From contig JAJDBW010000030.1 in NCBI GenBank assembly GCA_029261155.1, positions 1-32,608 on the forward strand: a stretch of DNA of 32,608 bases, written 5' to 3'. Position numbers and translations under genes: made by a program. This document shows, one piece after another, positions 25,018 to 32,608 of this stretch. The notes beneath the pieces were generated by a model. The model worked only from the letters and a program-made list of their open reading frames with translations, was not told the origin of the DNA and did not search any database. Position 1 is the first letter of the stretch, and each line of letters opens with the position of its first letter. The DNA comes from Nitrospirota bacterium (GTDB lineage Bacteria; Nitrospirota; Nitrospiria; SBBL01; JAADHI01).

Positions 25018-26853
25018 ATGTCATCCAGTCCGCTTGTCAGTTGCCAATCCATTAGTAAATCGTTCGGAACACAATGCTTGTTTTCCGATCTCTCCCTCGG
25101 TTTTTTTGAAGGCGAGCGTTTAGGGCTCATCGGGCCCAACGGCTCGGGCAAATCTACCTTGCTCAAAATTCTCGCCGCAGAGGAGACACCTTCTTCCGGC
25201 AGCATCTCCTGCAAGCGAAATTTAAATCTCGTTGCGGTCTCTCAAGATGACCAGCTCGATCCGCAAGCCACAGTCTTGGACACCTTGTTTTATTTGAAAG
25301 CCGAAGACATGGAAAACTGGGAGGCCAATCCTCAGCTTCGGGCCCTCATCTCGCCCATGGGATTTACGGATTTGGAACAAAAGGTGGAAACACTTTCAGG
25401 CGGATGGCGAAAACGTCTCGCCATTGCGCAAGCCCTCATTGCTCAACCGGACCTACTCTTTTTAGATGAGCCGACCAACCATCTCGATTTGGAGGGGATC
25501 CTCTGGCTTGAAGCGCTGCTGAATCGCGCGACTTTCGCTTTTGTTCTGGTCACGCATGACCGCTTTTTTTTAGAAAATACAAGCAATCGTATTATCGAAC
25601 TCAACAAGCGTTATGCCGAAGGCTTTATTAAAGTCGAAGGCAGCTACAGTACATTTTTGGAAAAGCGCGAGGCAACAATTAACGAGGGGATGAAGCACGA
25701 GCAAGCCCTATCGAGCAAGGTTCGCAGAGAATTGGAATGGTTGAGCCGTGGCCCCAAGGCACGGACGACCAAGGCCAAGTATCGGGTCGATAACGCGGCG
25801 GTCCTGCAAGAAGACCTAAAAACACTCAAGGCGCGCAACGCACAGAACCGTAGTGCCGGCATCCAATTTCAGAGTACAGATCGAAAAACGAAGAAGCTGC
25901 TGGAAGTCAAAAAGCTCGGCATTGAGCGCGGTGGGCTCACGCTTTTTCAAGATCTGAATTTTGTGTTGTCTCCTGGGCAGTGTTTAGGGATGATCGGAAG
26001 CAACGGCAGCGGAAAGAGCACGCTCATTCATCTCCTTAACGGGGAGTTAAAGCCGGATACGGGCCACATTAAAAAGGCCGATGGGCTCAAAACAGTTACC
26101 TTCGGACAAAAGCGCGAGCAGTTGGATCAGAATCAAAGCCTGAAGCGGGCGCTTTGCCCTTCGGGCGATCAGGTGATTTATCACGACAAGCCCGTGCATG
26201 TGGTCTCCTGGGCGAAGCGTTTTTTATTTACCGAGCCGCAATTGGCCTTGCCTGTCTCACGTTTGTCGGGCGGGGAACAGGCCCGCTTGCTGATCGCCAA
26301 TTTAATCTTACAGCCCGCCGATCTTTTATTGCTGGATGAACCGACCAACGACTTGGACATCCCCACCCTGGAGGTCTTAGAGGAAAGCCTTGCTGAATTT
26401 CCAGGTGCGCTCGTGCTCATCACGCATGACCGTTATCTTCTTGATCGATTGAGCGACACCCTGCTCAGTTTGGAAGGAGAAGGGCACACCGCTTTTTATG
26501 CGGATATTTATCAATGGCAAGCGGGACGAAATCAAAAGAAGGGCAAAAAACCCACTCCGAAAAAAGCGTCTTCTTCAAAAGAGAAACTCGACCAAAATCC
26601 AACTTCTACGCTAAGTAATGAAGCGAGTACCCGAAAACTGAGTTATGAAGAACGGAAGGAACTGAGCCGCCTCGAAGGGAAAATCGAAAAAGCCACGACT
26701 GCGCTTGCGACGGTTCAATCCAAATTAAACGACCCTGCAAACCAAAGCGATGCCGAGCGCTTGATGACCTTATCCCAAGAACTGCATACGGCGGAAGAAA
26801 AAGTGAATGATCTATATCGGCGTTGGGAAGCATTGGAGGCACGGAAGGATTGA
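25018..26853 (+). CDS. uup: ABC-F family ATPase, Uup-type
   Basis: A 611-residue protein (ATG 25018) with two ABC domains and no membrane part. Domain 1 has Walker A GPNGSGKS (39-46), signature LSGGW (126-130) and Walker B FLDEPTN (148-154). A linker of about 80 charged residues with WLSRGPKARTTKAKYR follows. Domain 2 has Walker A GSNGSGKS (327-334), signature LSGGE (416-420) and LLDEPTN. A lysine-rich tail and coiled coil (about 500-611) match Uup, not EttA. ABC-F proteins act on the ribosome; Uup also affects transposon excision and branched DNA. The upstream in-frame ATG at 24943 lies inside the previous gene and is rejected. Confidence 0.9.
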   Translation: MSSSPLVSCQSISKSFGTQCLFSDLSLGFFEGERLGLIGPNGSGKSTLLKILAAEETPSSGSISCKRNLNLVAVSQDDQLDPQATVLDTLFYLKAEDMENWEANPQLRALISPMGFTDLEQKVETLSGGWRKRLAIAQALIAQPDLLFLDEPTNHLDLEGILWLEALLNRATFAFVLVTHDRFFLENTSNRIIELNKRYAEGFIKVEGSYSTFLEKREATINEGMKHEQALSSKVRRELEWLSRGPKARTTKAKYRVDNAAVLQEDLKTLKARNAQNRSAGIQFQSTDRKTKKLLEVKKLGIERGGLTLFQDLNFVLSPGQCLGMIGSNGSGKSTLIHLLNGELKPDTGHIKKADGLKTVTFGQKREQLDQNQSLKRALCPSGDQVIYHDKPVHVVSWAKRFLFTEPQLALPVSRLSGGEQARLLIANLILQPADLLLLDEPTNDLDIPTLEVLEESLAEFPGALVLITHDRYLLDRLSDTLLSLEGEGHTAFYADIYQWQAGRNQKKGKKPTPKKASSSKEKLDQNPTSTLSNEASTRKLSYEERKELSRLEGKIEKATTALATVQSKLNDPANQSDAERLMTLSQELHTAEEKVNDLYRRWEALEARKD

Positions 26854-26874
26854 GGCAAATTAAAAGATCCTGTT

Positions 26875-26903
26875 TTGACTTTTGAAAAATCATGATATAT
26901 TTT
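26875..26903 (+). promoter_or_regulatory. Possible promoter before the HEPN-like gene
   Basis: TTGACT (26875-26880) with TATTTT (26898-26903) at 17 bases, or TATATT (26896-26901) at 15 bases. Moderate matches only. Confidence 0.3.
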
Positions 26904-27050
26904 GGTGGCGATTATATTATTTTTGTATAAATTTGTTTCTCTAAACGGCACCTGAATTCAGTCTAGGGTAAAGAATTATACGGAAACGATAGCTCAGTTA
27001 TTTCATCCAAACCCTGATTCGCCTTCGGCTTTTCTCATTGGAGTTGCATT

Positions 27051-27536
27051 ATGGCTACAATGATTACGTTTCATGTTCCGAATGATAAAGACTTGCTGGC
27101 AGCATTTGGCGAGGTGACCCTCCGTCATGAGCACCTTAGCCATATTTTACGTATGACTATTAAGACCCTGGCACGACTAACACCCGAAGAAGCTCTCGAC
27201 GCTACTTCCTACGATGGCTCACGCCAGCTACGGGAATGTATCAGTAAACTAGCGCGTCAAAGACTTGGAGTGGGAGAGCCTCTATTGAAACTGAAAGCTC
27301 TTCTAGAGCGTTGCAAACGTGCTACGGGCACACGGAACCAATTAATACACAGCATCTGGGCGAAGGAATTAGACGGCGAACCCTTGCGTCGTAGCGCTGA
27401 TCACACATGGCATCCACTACCAACCATTGAGGAACTATTGGCTTTAGCTAAGGAACTTCAAACTCTTACCGAATCTCTAAACGATGCACGACTACAAGGC
27501 TTTCTGTCTGAGGCACTTTCGAAGCGCCCAGATTAA
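27051..27536 (+). CDS. HEPN-like hypothetical protein
   Basis: A 161-residue, mostly helical protein that I cannot assign to a named family. Residues 93-101 read GTRNQLIHS, which contains the R-x4-H motif (Arg95 to His100, with Asn96) typical of HEPN-domain ribonucleases and nucleotide-binding HEPN proteins. The motif sits after long helices, as in that fold (RHEHLSHILRMTIKTLARL, LLKLKALLERCKRAT). HEPN proteins often act as toxins with a MNT antitoxin, but no such partner is adjacent: both neighbours are gene-free or unrelated. It may be a solitary gene of a mobile region. Fold inferred from motif and helix pattern; function open. Confidence 0.6.
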   Translation: MATMITFHVPNDKDLLAAFGEVTLRHEHLSHILRMTIKTLARLTPEEALDATSYDGSRQLRECISKLARQRLGVGEPLLKLKALLERCKRATGTRNQLIHSIWAKELDGEPLRRSADHTWHPLPTIEELLALAKELQTLTESLNDARLQGFLSEALSKRPD

Positions 27537-28059
27537 ACCAGTTAAGAATCAAAGATGCCGAAAAATATGGCTTTTAACCCAACCGCAAAAAAAAGGGTCA
27601 TTAAAAAAACAAAAGAATAGGGGCCAAATCTTGACATAATGTATAACTATTTTTAATAATCCGACCTGGCCAGACTCTTGCGGATTGCTATCCCACTTAC
27701 TTCCTCGGAGACTGGGTCTCCAAGACATCTTCTCGAAGGGCGGGCTTGCACTGCAGACCTGACCCCAATCAGATTGAAATAAACTTCCACTTCTTTAATA
27801 GAAAAATATCTGTGCCCACTTCGGATATCACATATAACAATTCTTCCCTCCACATTTATATATACAAAAATAATGATAAAGTAGGTATGATCCTGGCGAC
27901 GATAACGATAATAAGATTCCGTTCGATCCCATGATCCGGAACAGGATAAAATTCCTCTCATTCCTCCTTTTTCAAAGGGAGAAGTTTTGTGATTTCGTTT
28001 ATTGCCGCTTTAATAAGGCACAGGGTTCTTACGCTAACTGAAAACCATTCCATCTGTTT
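27537..28059. other. Gene-free stretch with REP-like ends
   Basis: I see no real gene. GGGGCCAAATCTTGACA (about 27620-27636) and the facing sequence GACCTGACCCC (about 27755-27765) look like the degenerate GGGGTCAAGT...ACTTGACCCC ends that surround REP-associated (RayT/Y1-type) transposase genes. No transposase remains between them. Open frames here lack motifs. The rest, to 28059, is AT-rich. Confidence 0.35.
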
Positions 28060-29604
28060 ATGACAAAGCGATTATCGATAAAGACTCTTTTAGGCCTAGT
28101 TCTCTTTTTACTCTTTTCTTTTGTTTCTCTCCCAGCATGGAGCGCTACGACCGATGCCTTAGCGCCCACGGAGGGTTTACTCCAGTTTAGCTTTGAAGAA
28201 GTGACCCTTCCTAAAGACGAAAAGATGGGATTAATGGGGGGCGCTTTTTTGTATGAGATAAACCCGTGGTTTTCCATGGGATTGGGTTCGTATGGGGCGA
28301 TTACAGGAGAACGGGGCGGTTTTATCACGCTGGGGATTGCAGCTGATCTCAGGATGGCACTCAATGACCATCTCAATCTAAAGAGTGGGTTATTTGTGGG
28401 GGCTGGGGGTGGAAGAGGCGGATTCACGCTTCAGGGGGGTGGTTTAATGCTTCGGCCTCATCTGGGTTTGTCTCTTGAAACCGGGGACTGGGGGAATGTT
28501 GGATTCGGCATCAGCCATGTCCATTTCCCGAATGGCAACATTCGTAGTACGCAACCCTATTTAATTTATTCCTTTCCATTTGAACTCTTCATTTCACACG
28601 CTTGGCTCGAAAAACCCGCTTTTACTCAACACGCCGATAAAAAGATTCCTGCATCCGAACGGGAATTTTCCGCGATTTACCGAAGGTATAAAGTAGCGAA
28701 GGGGGTCGTCACGGATGGGGGTAGCCCTCAGCACAGCAGTATTGATTTGATGGGTGTTGAATGGGTGCATGCTTTAGAGAGCAACTTCTTTCTAAAGATT
28801 GAATCGGAAGGGGCCATGGGCGGTCGCAGCAATGGCTATATGCAAGTTCTGATCGGGGGGGGATACCGATTGAGGCTGTCGGACCTAATGCTTGCCAAAA
28901 TTGCAACACAAATAGGGTTTGCGGGCGGTGGTTCCGTTTCGACCGGAGGTGGTTTCATTTATGATGTTTCACTCGGTCTCCAGCACGATCTGACGGATGC
29001 ACTTTTTCTGGGACTCGCGGGTGGCTTTGTTCATGCACCTGATGGCGACTTTAAGGCGACGAGCTTTTCCCTGCAGCTGGGCGTACGCTATGGTGTGCCC
29101 CTTGTCAAAAGAGAAGCCATAAAGTTCTCTTCATTGTCAGATTATCAGTGGCAACATTTAAGGCTCAGGATGACCCATCAGACTTACGTTGAAGCAAGAT
29201 CGACATGGCGAAACCATCACACCGATGAGAATGTCGATCTCCTTGGAATGCAGGCGGATTATTTTATTCGAGACTATCTTTATGTGAGCGGCCAAGGCAT
29301 TGGCGCCTATGATGGAAATGCAGGCGGATATATGACCGGGCTCTGGGGCTTAGGGTATCACCTGCCTATTTTAAATACGCCGGTGTTTTTAGACCTCGAA
29401 GGATTAGTGGGCGCCGCAGGCGGCGGCGGGCTCGATGTCGCAGGTGGCCTAGTCTGGCAAGGGAATATCGGCTTGGGCTATGCCTTCAGTAAATCATTGG
29501 CCTTAATCGGCTCTACAGGCTATATGAGCGCGCCAAAAGGAAATTTCAGGGCAAAGGTCTTTGGGCTTTCTCTTGCGTATCATTTTACATTGTTTACAAA
29601 ATGA
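28060..29604 (+). CDS. Three-repeat outer-membrane barrel-like protein
   Basis: A 514-residue exported protein. The signal peptide (about 1-29, ending PAWSA) precedes a body rich in glycine and alternating hydrophobic strands, ending in AYHFTLFTK. The body is three diverged copies of about 120-130 residues: about 40-172, 227-346 and 391-509. Each copy runs through a glycine cluster and then a fixed tail. The clusters are VGAGGGRGGFTLQGGG, IGFAGGGSVSTGGG and VGAAGGGGLDVAGG. The tails are HVHFPNGNIRS, GFVHAPDGDFKAT and GYMSAPKGNFRAK, each followed by a final strand. I do not recognise a named family. There is no Shine-Dalgarno before ATG 28060, which is odd. Outer-membrane location is inferred from the strand pattern. 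Confidence 0.75.
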   Translation: MTKRLSIKTLLGLVLFLLFSFVSLPAWSATTDALAPTEGLLQFSFEEVTLPKDEKMGLMGGAFLYEINPWFSMGLGSYGAITGERGGFITLGIAADLRMALNDHLNLKSGLFVGAGGGRGGFTLQGGGLMLRPHLGLSLETGDWGNVGFGISHVHFPNGNIRSTQPYLIYSFPFELFISHAWLEKPAFTQHADKKIPASEREFSAIYRRYKVAKGVVTDGGSPQHSSIDLMGVEWVHALESNFFLKIESEGAMGGRSNGYMQVLIGGGYRLRLSDLMLAKIATQIGFAGGGSVSTGGGFIYDVSLGLQHDLTDALFLGLAGGFVHAPDGDFKATSFSLQLGVRYGVPLVKREAIKFSSLSDYQWQHLRLRMTHQTYVEARSTWRNHHTDENVDLLGMQADYFIRDYLYVSGQGIGAYDGNAGGYMTGLWGLGYHLPILNTPVFLDLEGLVGAAGGGGLDVAGGLVWQGNIGLGYAFSKSLALIGSTGYMSAPKGNFRAKVFGLSLAYHFTLFTK

Positions 29605-29760
29605 CAGAATGCCAGGAGTTAGCATCGACCAATCTGCTATATATCTAGATAACTTTCTTTGACTTTTTCCCAAGCTTGAAATATTCTTGCACCATGACAC
29701 AGCCCTTAGATTTTTGTCTCTAACACAAATATCTAGTCTGCTTCTACGGAGGATGAGAAT

Positions 29761-30264
29761 ATGAAGCATTTAATTGTTTTCATAATGCTATTGACGCTCT
29801 CTGGATGTATCACAAAGAATATTTCTGGAAGGATGTACAATCTGGATGATGGCTCAATCATTGAAGTCAGTTTAAAAAACTATCATCTCGGTTACGGAAA
29901 GGCAGCAGCGACATTGGCGAACGGAGAATTTTTAATAGGTGAATATACCCTTTCTAAAACTACAGCCCCTCAAACGCCAATCCCTCATACGGGACCTGCC
30001 CTACCTTCGGAAAGTAAAGTAGAGTTGGGCGCGGCCTCTGTAATTCCCGGAAATGAAGATCCCTCTTGGTCTGAGGTCTATGGCTATAGTCGAAATGGCA
30101 GAGCGACCCCGGTGGGGACTGCCACGTTAATCGGGGATCGAGGTACACTCATTAACATCGTGCTCTTTAGTGCCGACACCATACGGGCGGTCGGGGATGG
30201 TGTTGCACGGACAAATCGCGGCGAATGGTACCGTGTCCATCTTGGCAATTTGAGTGAAGAATAG
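29761..30264 (+). CDS. Hypothetical lipoprotein
   Basis: A 167-residue protein with a lipoprotein signal peptide (LTLSGC, Cys16). It is hydrophilic after the lipobox. The middle region reads GKAAATLANGEFLIGEYTL and, later, TPVGTATLIGDRGTLINIVLFSADT, suggesting a small beta-rich domain. No named family is recognised. GGAGG precedes the ATG at 29761. It sits between the barrel gene and an exported dioxygenase on the same strand, but gaps of 156 and 38 bases leave the transcript grouping open; the second gap is short enough for co-transcription. Confidence 0.75.
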   Translation: MKHLIVFIMLLTLSGCITKNISGRMYNLDDGSIIEVSLKNYHLGYGKAAATLANGEFLIGEYTLSKTTAPQTPIPHTGPALPSESKVELGAASVIPGNEDPSWSEVYGYSRNGRATPVGTATLIGDRGTLINIVLFSADTIRAVGDGVARTNRGEWYRVHLGNLSEE

Positions 30265-30302
30265 TAGTCAAATCCTCCAATTCATATCAGGTGAATAACT
30301 TG

Positions 30303-30953
30303 ATGACTCAATTTTCAAGAAGGCGTATTCTTAAACTCGGCTTGCTCGGAGGTATGACCACCTTTTTTGGCTTCAATGGCTGCGTGCGTGCCAGCGACGG
30401 CACTACGCCGCCGGAAGTGGAAGGGCCCTTTTATCCGGTCGTGGCTCAAAAAGATCGGGATTTCGATCTGACGAAATTCGAGGGCCAGGATGGCGTCGCA
30501 GAAGGAAATCAGGTGATGATTGCCGGGCGAATTGTCGATCTTTCGGGCAAGGGTATCGAGGATGCCAGCGTCGATTTGTGGCAGGCCAATGCCAAGGGCC
30601 GTTACCGCCATCCGCACGATGACAATCCGGCGCCGCTCGATCCCCACTTTCAGGGCTGGGCCATCGTGCAAAGCGGCCAAGACGGTGGATTCCGGTTTAA
30701 GACGGTCATACCGGGCGAATACCCCGCATCGGCCAACTGGGTTCGGCCACCGCACATTCACTTTAAAATTGCGAAAAAGGGTTATATGGAACTCACGACT
30801 CAAATGTACTTTCCCGGTGAAAAGTTAAACGAAACGGATGCCCTATTAAAAAAGAAGTCGGCAGCAGACCGTGCTTTGATGATCGCCCAAAGAGAAAAAG
30901 CTGAAGAGGGTTTTGATCTGTATCGCTTCAATATTATCCTTCGTGAAGCATAA
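30303..30953 (+). CDS. Exported intradiol-type dioxygenase
   Basis: A 216-residue protein of the intradiol ring-cleavage dioxygenase fold (protocatechuate 3,4-dioxygenase beta-like). The iron ligands expected for the family are present: Tyr101 (GRYRHPHD), Tyr140 (PGEYP), His151 and His153 (PPHIHFKI). The N-terminus has a twin-arginine-like signal (SRRRILKLGLLGG) ending near NGC, so it is probably exported folded and perhaps lipid-anchored. Cytoplasmic members cleave catechols; exported members are less well known. The start is ATG 30303, eight bases after AGGTGA; an upstream in-frame GTG at 30291 overlaps that site. No aromatic-degradation genes are nearby. Confidence 0.88.
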   Translation: MTQFSRRRILKLGLLGGMTTFFGFNGCVRASDGTTPPEVEGPFYPVVAQKDRDFDLTKFEGQDGVAEGNQVMIAGRIVDLSGKGIEDASVDLWQANAKGRYRHPHDDNPAPLDPHFQGWAIVQSGQDGGFRFKTVIPGEYPASANWVRPPHIHFKIAKKGYMELTTQMYFPGEKLNETDALLKKKSAADRALMIAQREKAEEGFDLYRFNIILREA

Positions 30954-31095
30954 AGGGCAAGTATCGGATGACTGACGACCTTGACCCTTGCGTTCTGTGT
31001 TTCGCTATGGTTATTATCCTGAATGAACACCCTGATTTTTAGTGAGATCGTCCCCAAAATAGGGACATATTCAACCATAAAAAAGGAGGTGTAGA

Positions 31096-31359
31096 ATGCC
31101 AACTTATGCAGTGCATCGCGATTTACCAGGCATCACAATGGATCAACTCGCGGGTGCGCAACAAGCCGTTATTGCATCCAGCAAAAAATTTTCGGAAGCG
31201 GGGACGCCGGTGAAACTCATACGGAGCAATTTTTATCCGGTGGCATCGAAATGCACCTGTTTATTCGAAAGCCCGAACCCGGAAGTCCTAAAGAAAGTGA
31301 ACGAGGACGCCGCAGTGCCTTTTCAAACCATAGAGGAAGTGCTGGATCTCACACCGTAA
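31096..31359 (+). CDS. DUF4242 (SCO4226-like) small protein
   Basis: An 87-residue protein with the DUF4242 layout: YAVHRDLPGITMDQLAGAQQ at the start, then IRSNFYPVASKCTCLFESPNPEVLKKVNEDA, then the C-terminal PFQTIEEVLDL. This ferredoxin-like fold is found in a nickel-binding Streptomyces protein; metal binding here is only possible. It has an excellent ribosome binding site (AAAGGAGGTGT). It follows the dioxygenase by 142 bases. Confidence 0.8.
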   Translation: MPTYAVHRDLPGITMDQLAGAQQAVIASSKKFSEAGTPVKLIRSNFYPVASKCTCLFESPNPEVLKKVNEDAAVPFQTIEEVLDLTP

Positions 31360-31399
31360 TCGGCAAGAGGCCGCTTCTCGTTTATAGTCGGCATGTGTT

Positions 31400-31882
31400 T
31401 TGTCCCAAATTGATATTCGCACAGCGAAACCAGACGATTCGACCTTGATCTTGAAGTTCGTTCGTGAACTTGCCGCCTTTGAAAAGGCGGCCCATGAAGT
31501 CAGGGCCACGGAATCGGAGATTGCCGAGGCCCTATTCGGCGAAAACCCGAGCGCCCACGCCTTGATTTGCAGAATAGACGATCAGCCGGTGGGTTTCGCC
31601 CTTTACTTTTTTAATTATTCAACCTGGCTGGGCAAACGAGGCTTGTACTTAGAAGATTTATACATCAGCCCCGCGTACAGAAAAATGGGTACGGGGAAAG
31701 CTTTGTTGAAATTTCTGGCCCGCATCGCCGTTTCCAATAACTGTGGGCGTTTCGAGTGGAGCGTGCTCGACTGGAATAAACCCGCAATAGACTTCTACGA
31801 ATCGATCGGAGCAACACCGCAAGACGAGTGGATCTGTTACCGCTTGAGTGGAAAGGCGCTAGAAAATTTTGCGAATCCCTGA
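31400..31882 (+). CDS. GNAT acetyltransferase, SSAT-like
   Basis: A 160-residue GCN5-type N-acetyltransferase. The acetyl-CoA site is in LEDLYISPAYRKMGTGKALL (R-K-M-G-T-G-K) and the last motif is WNKPAIDFYESIGATPQDEW, as in spermidine/spermine and diamine acetyltransferases. The substrate cannot be inferred further. The only in-frame start is TTG at 31400, because a stop codon lies at 31385; the ribosome binding site is poor. It is 40 bases after the DUF4242 gene. Confidence 0.85.
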   Translation: MSQIDIRTAKPDDSTLILKFVRELAAFEKAAHEVRATESEIAEALFGENPSAHALICRIDDQPVGFALYFFNYSTWLGKRGLYLEDLYISPAYRKMGTGKALLKFLARIAVSNNCGRFEWSVLDWNKPAIDFYESIGATPQDEWICYRLSGKALENFANP

Positions 31883-31929
31883 AAAGATTGAACGAATTTG
31901 GTCCCCAATTTTGAATAAACGAAAACCCA

Positions 31930-32199
31930 ATGCCTAACAATTATTTTTGCTATCCCTGTAAACGCACCCTGAATCAACAACCCGATAAAAAGTGTCCGAC
32001 TTGCGGCGGGTTACTTATCGGAAAATCTGATATGGGAAAAGGACTCATTAGCCTAGTATTCGGGTCTTTTTGGGGTTTGCTGGCAATGGTCGCTTTTGAT
32101 ATGGACAAAATCGCCTTTTATCTTTGCTTCACGGTGTTTATCGTTTTATTTACAAATGGGGTTTGGAAAGTGTATCACAGCATGCAAATTAAACTTTAG
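31930..32199 (+). CDS. Small zinc-ribbon membrane protein
   Basis: An 89-residue protein. Residues 1-30 hold a zinc ribbon: CYPC (7-10) and CPTC (22-25). Then two hydrophobic segments, LISLVFGSFWGLLAMVAF and IAFYLCFTVFIVLFTNGVW, predict two membrane helices. The fold and size resemble many uncharacterised zinc-ribbon membrane proteins. I know no function. Confidence 0.7.
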   Translation: MPNNYFCYPCKRTLNQQPDKKCPTCGGLLIGKSDMGKGLISLVFGSFWGLLAMVAFDMDKIAFYLCFTVFIVLFTNGVWKVYHSMQIKL

Positions 32200-32209
32200 T
32201 TTTCCCGCT

Positions 32210-32608
32210 TCATTCCACCGTATTAAAATTCACGGTCCGTGATTGCCCTCCACTGATGATGCCGCCTTGGCCAAAGTTCGCATCGAGTTGACCACTCCGA
32301 TTGCGCTGGATATTTAGGCGAATGGTGCAGTCTGATTTAAGTCCTACAAAAGTACCGGCTGGAATTGCAAAGCGACCCTTATCGTTAACACCGGCTTCTG
32401 ACCAAGTATCGCTCATACCATCCTGACAGCTTACCATTGCGGCAAGAGTCATAAGTTCCTCTGATCCATGTGAATGGCATTGGGATAATGATCCACGTGG
32501 CGGTGCAAAAGGCGCCGAAAAAGTGAGCCACCGTCTAAACTCTCCATCAGGATTAACAACTCTGATGGAAGGGGAAGGATGTATAACGTGGATATGTATG
32601 CCAAAGTT
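32210..32608 (-). CDS. Partial gene running off the right edge (3' end)
   Basis: The minus-strand frame is open from the stop codon (complement of 32219-32221 or nearby) to the window edge, giving at least 130 residues. The internal Met often taken as the start (32452) is not needed, because the frame continues upstream through GEFRRWLTFSAPFAPPRGS. It looks like the C-terminal part of an exported or cell-surface protein: RFAIPAGTFVGLKSDCTIRLNIQ and GIISGGQSRTVNFNTVE are beta-rich. I do not recognise a family. Confidence 0.6.
   Translation of the reverse strand, partial: NFGIHIHVIHPSPSIRVVNPDGEFRRWLTFSAPFAPPRGSLSQCHSHGSEELMTLAAMVSCQDGMSDTWSEAGVNDKGRFAIPAGTFVGLKSDCTIRLNIQRNRSGQLDANFGQGGIISGGQSRTVNFNTVE

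Noticed and set aside
27653-27961. Minus-strand 102-aa frame
   Set aside because: No recognisable motif or ribosome binding site, and it crosses repeat-like sequence. It may be debris, but not a supported gene.

Overview
The window looks like chromosomal DNA of an environmental diderm (Gram-negative type) bacterium. It encodes outer-membrane beta-barrel proteins, lipoproteins with lipoboxes, periplasmic c-type cytochromes, a PEP-CTERM protein and a complete F-type ATP synthase. Base composition looks moderate (roughly half GC; not computed). I cannot place it taxonomically from sequence alone. The small CPRCGG...CVICGE zinc-ribbon protein, the PorV/UPF0164 barrel and the paired cytochromes would fit Nitrospirota, Nitrospinota or a deltaproteobacterial-type lineage; this is inference only.

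Region 1-5040 is gene-poor and scarred. It holds a small zinc-ribbon gene, an orphan PD-(D/E)XK nuclease-like gene, a PEP-CTERM protein and a PorV/UPF0164-type barrel. It also holds two decayed genes that are easy to miss: a broken small YWYRRAG-type protein (about 1457-1734) and the C-terminal piece of a tyrosine recombinase with a stop codon directly after its catalytic tyrosine (2666-2890, minus).

Region 5040-9420 has two divergent operons read from back-to-back promoters around 8316-8387. The minus operon encodes a sulfatase-modifying-factor-like lipoprotein, PabB and PabC (p-aminobenzoate/folate branch). The plus operon encodes two tandem, related c-type cytochromes and ends at a clear terminator.

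Region 9480-10520 holds tRNA-Arg(TCG), a small Arg-rich-tailed protein and tRNA-His(GTG) on the minus strand, then rpsU on the plus strand. A tandem-ACT protein follows. Then comes the whole ATP synthase operon in the order atpZ-atpI-atpB-E-F-H-A-G-D-C (11297-18088). The c subunit looks proton-type. The epsilon subunit lacks its C-terminal helical domain.

Region 18200-26860 is housekeeping and accessory metabolism: a YrfG-like HAD nucleotidase, manB/algC and manC (GDP-mannose supply), an SDR plus zinc-type MDR pair, a Rieske ferredoxin, an alpha/beta hydrolase and an Uup-type ABC-F ATPase.

Region 26860-32608 is accessory: a HEPN-like orphan, a non-coding stretch with REP-like ends, a 514-aa outer-membrane protein built of three repeats, a lipoprotein, an exported intradiol dioxygenase, a DUF4242 protein, a GNAT acetyltransferase, a small zinc-ribbon membrane protein and a gene that runs off the right edge. 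I found no CRISPR array, no complete insertion sequence and no obvious new defence system. The strongest unusual items are the epsilon truncation, the threefold-repeat barrel protein, the cytochrome/SUMF1/pabBC divergent locus and the two pseudogenes.
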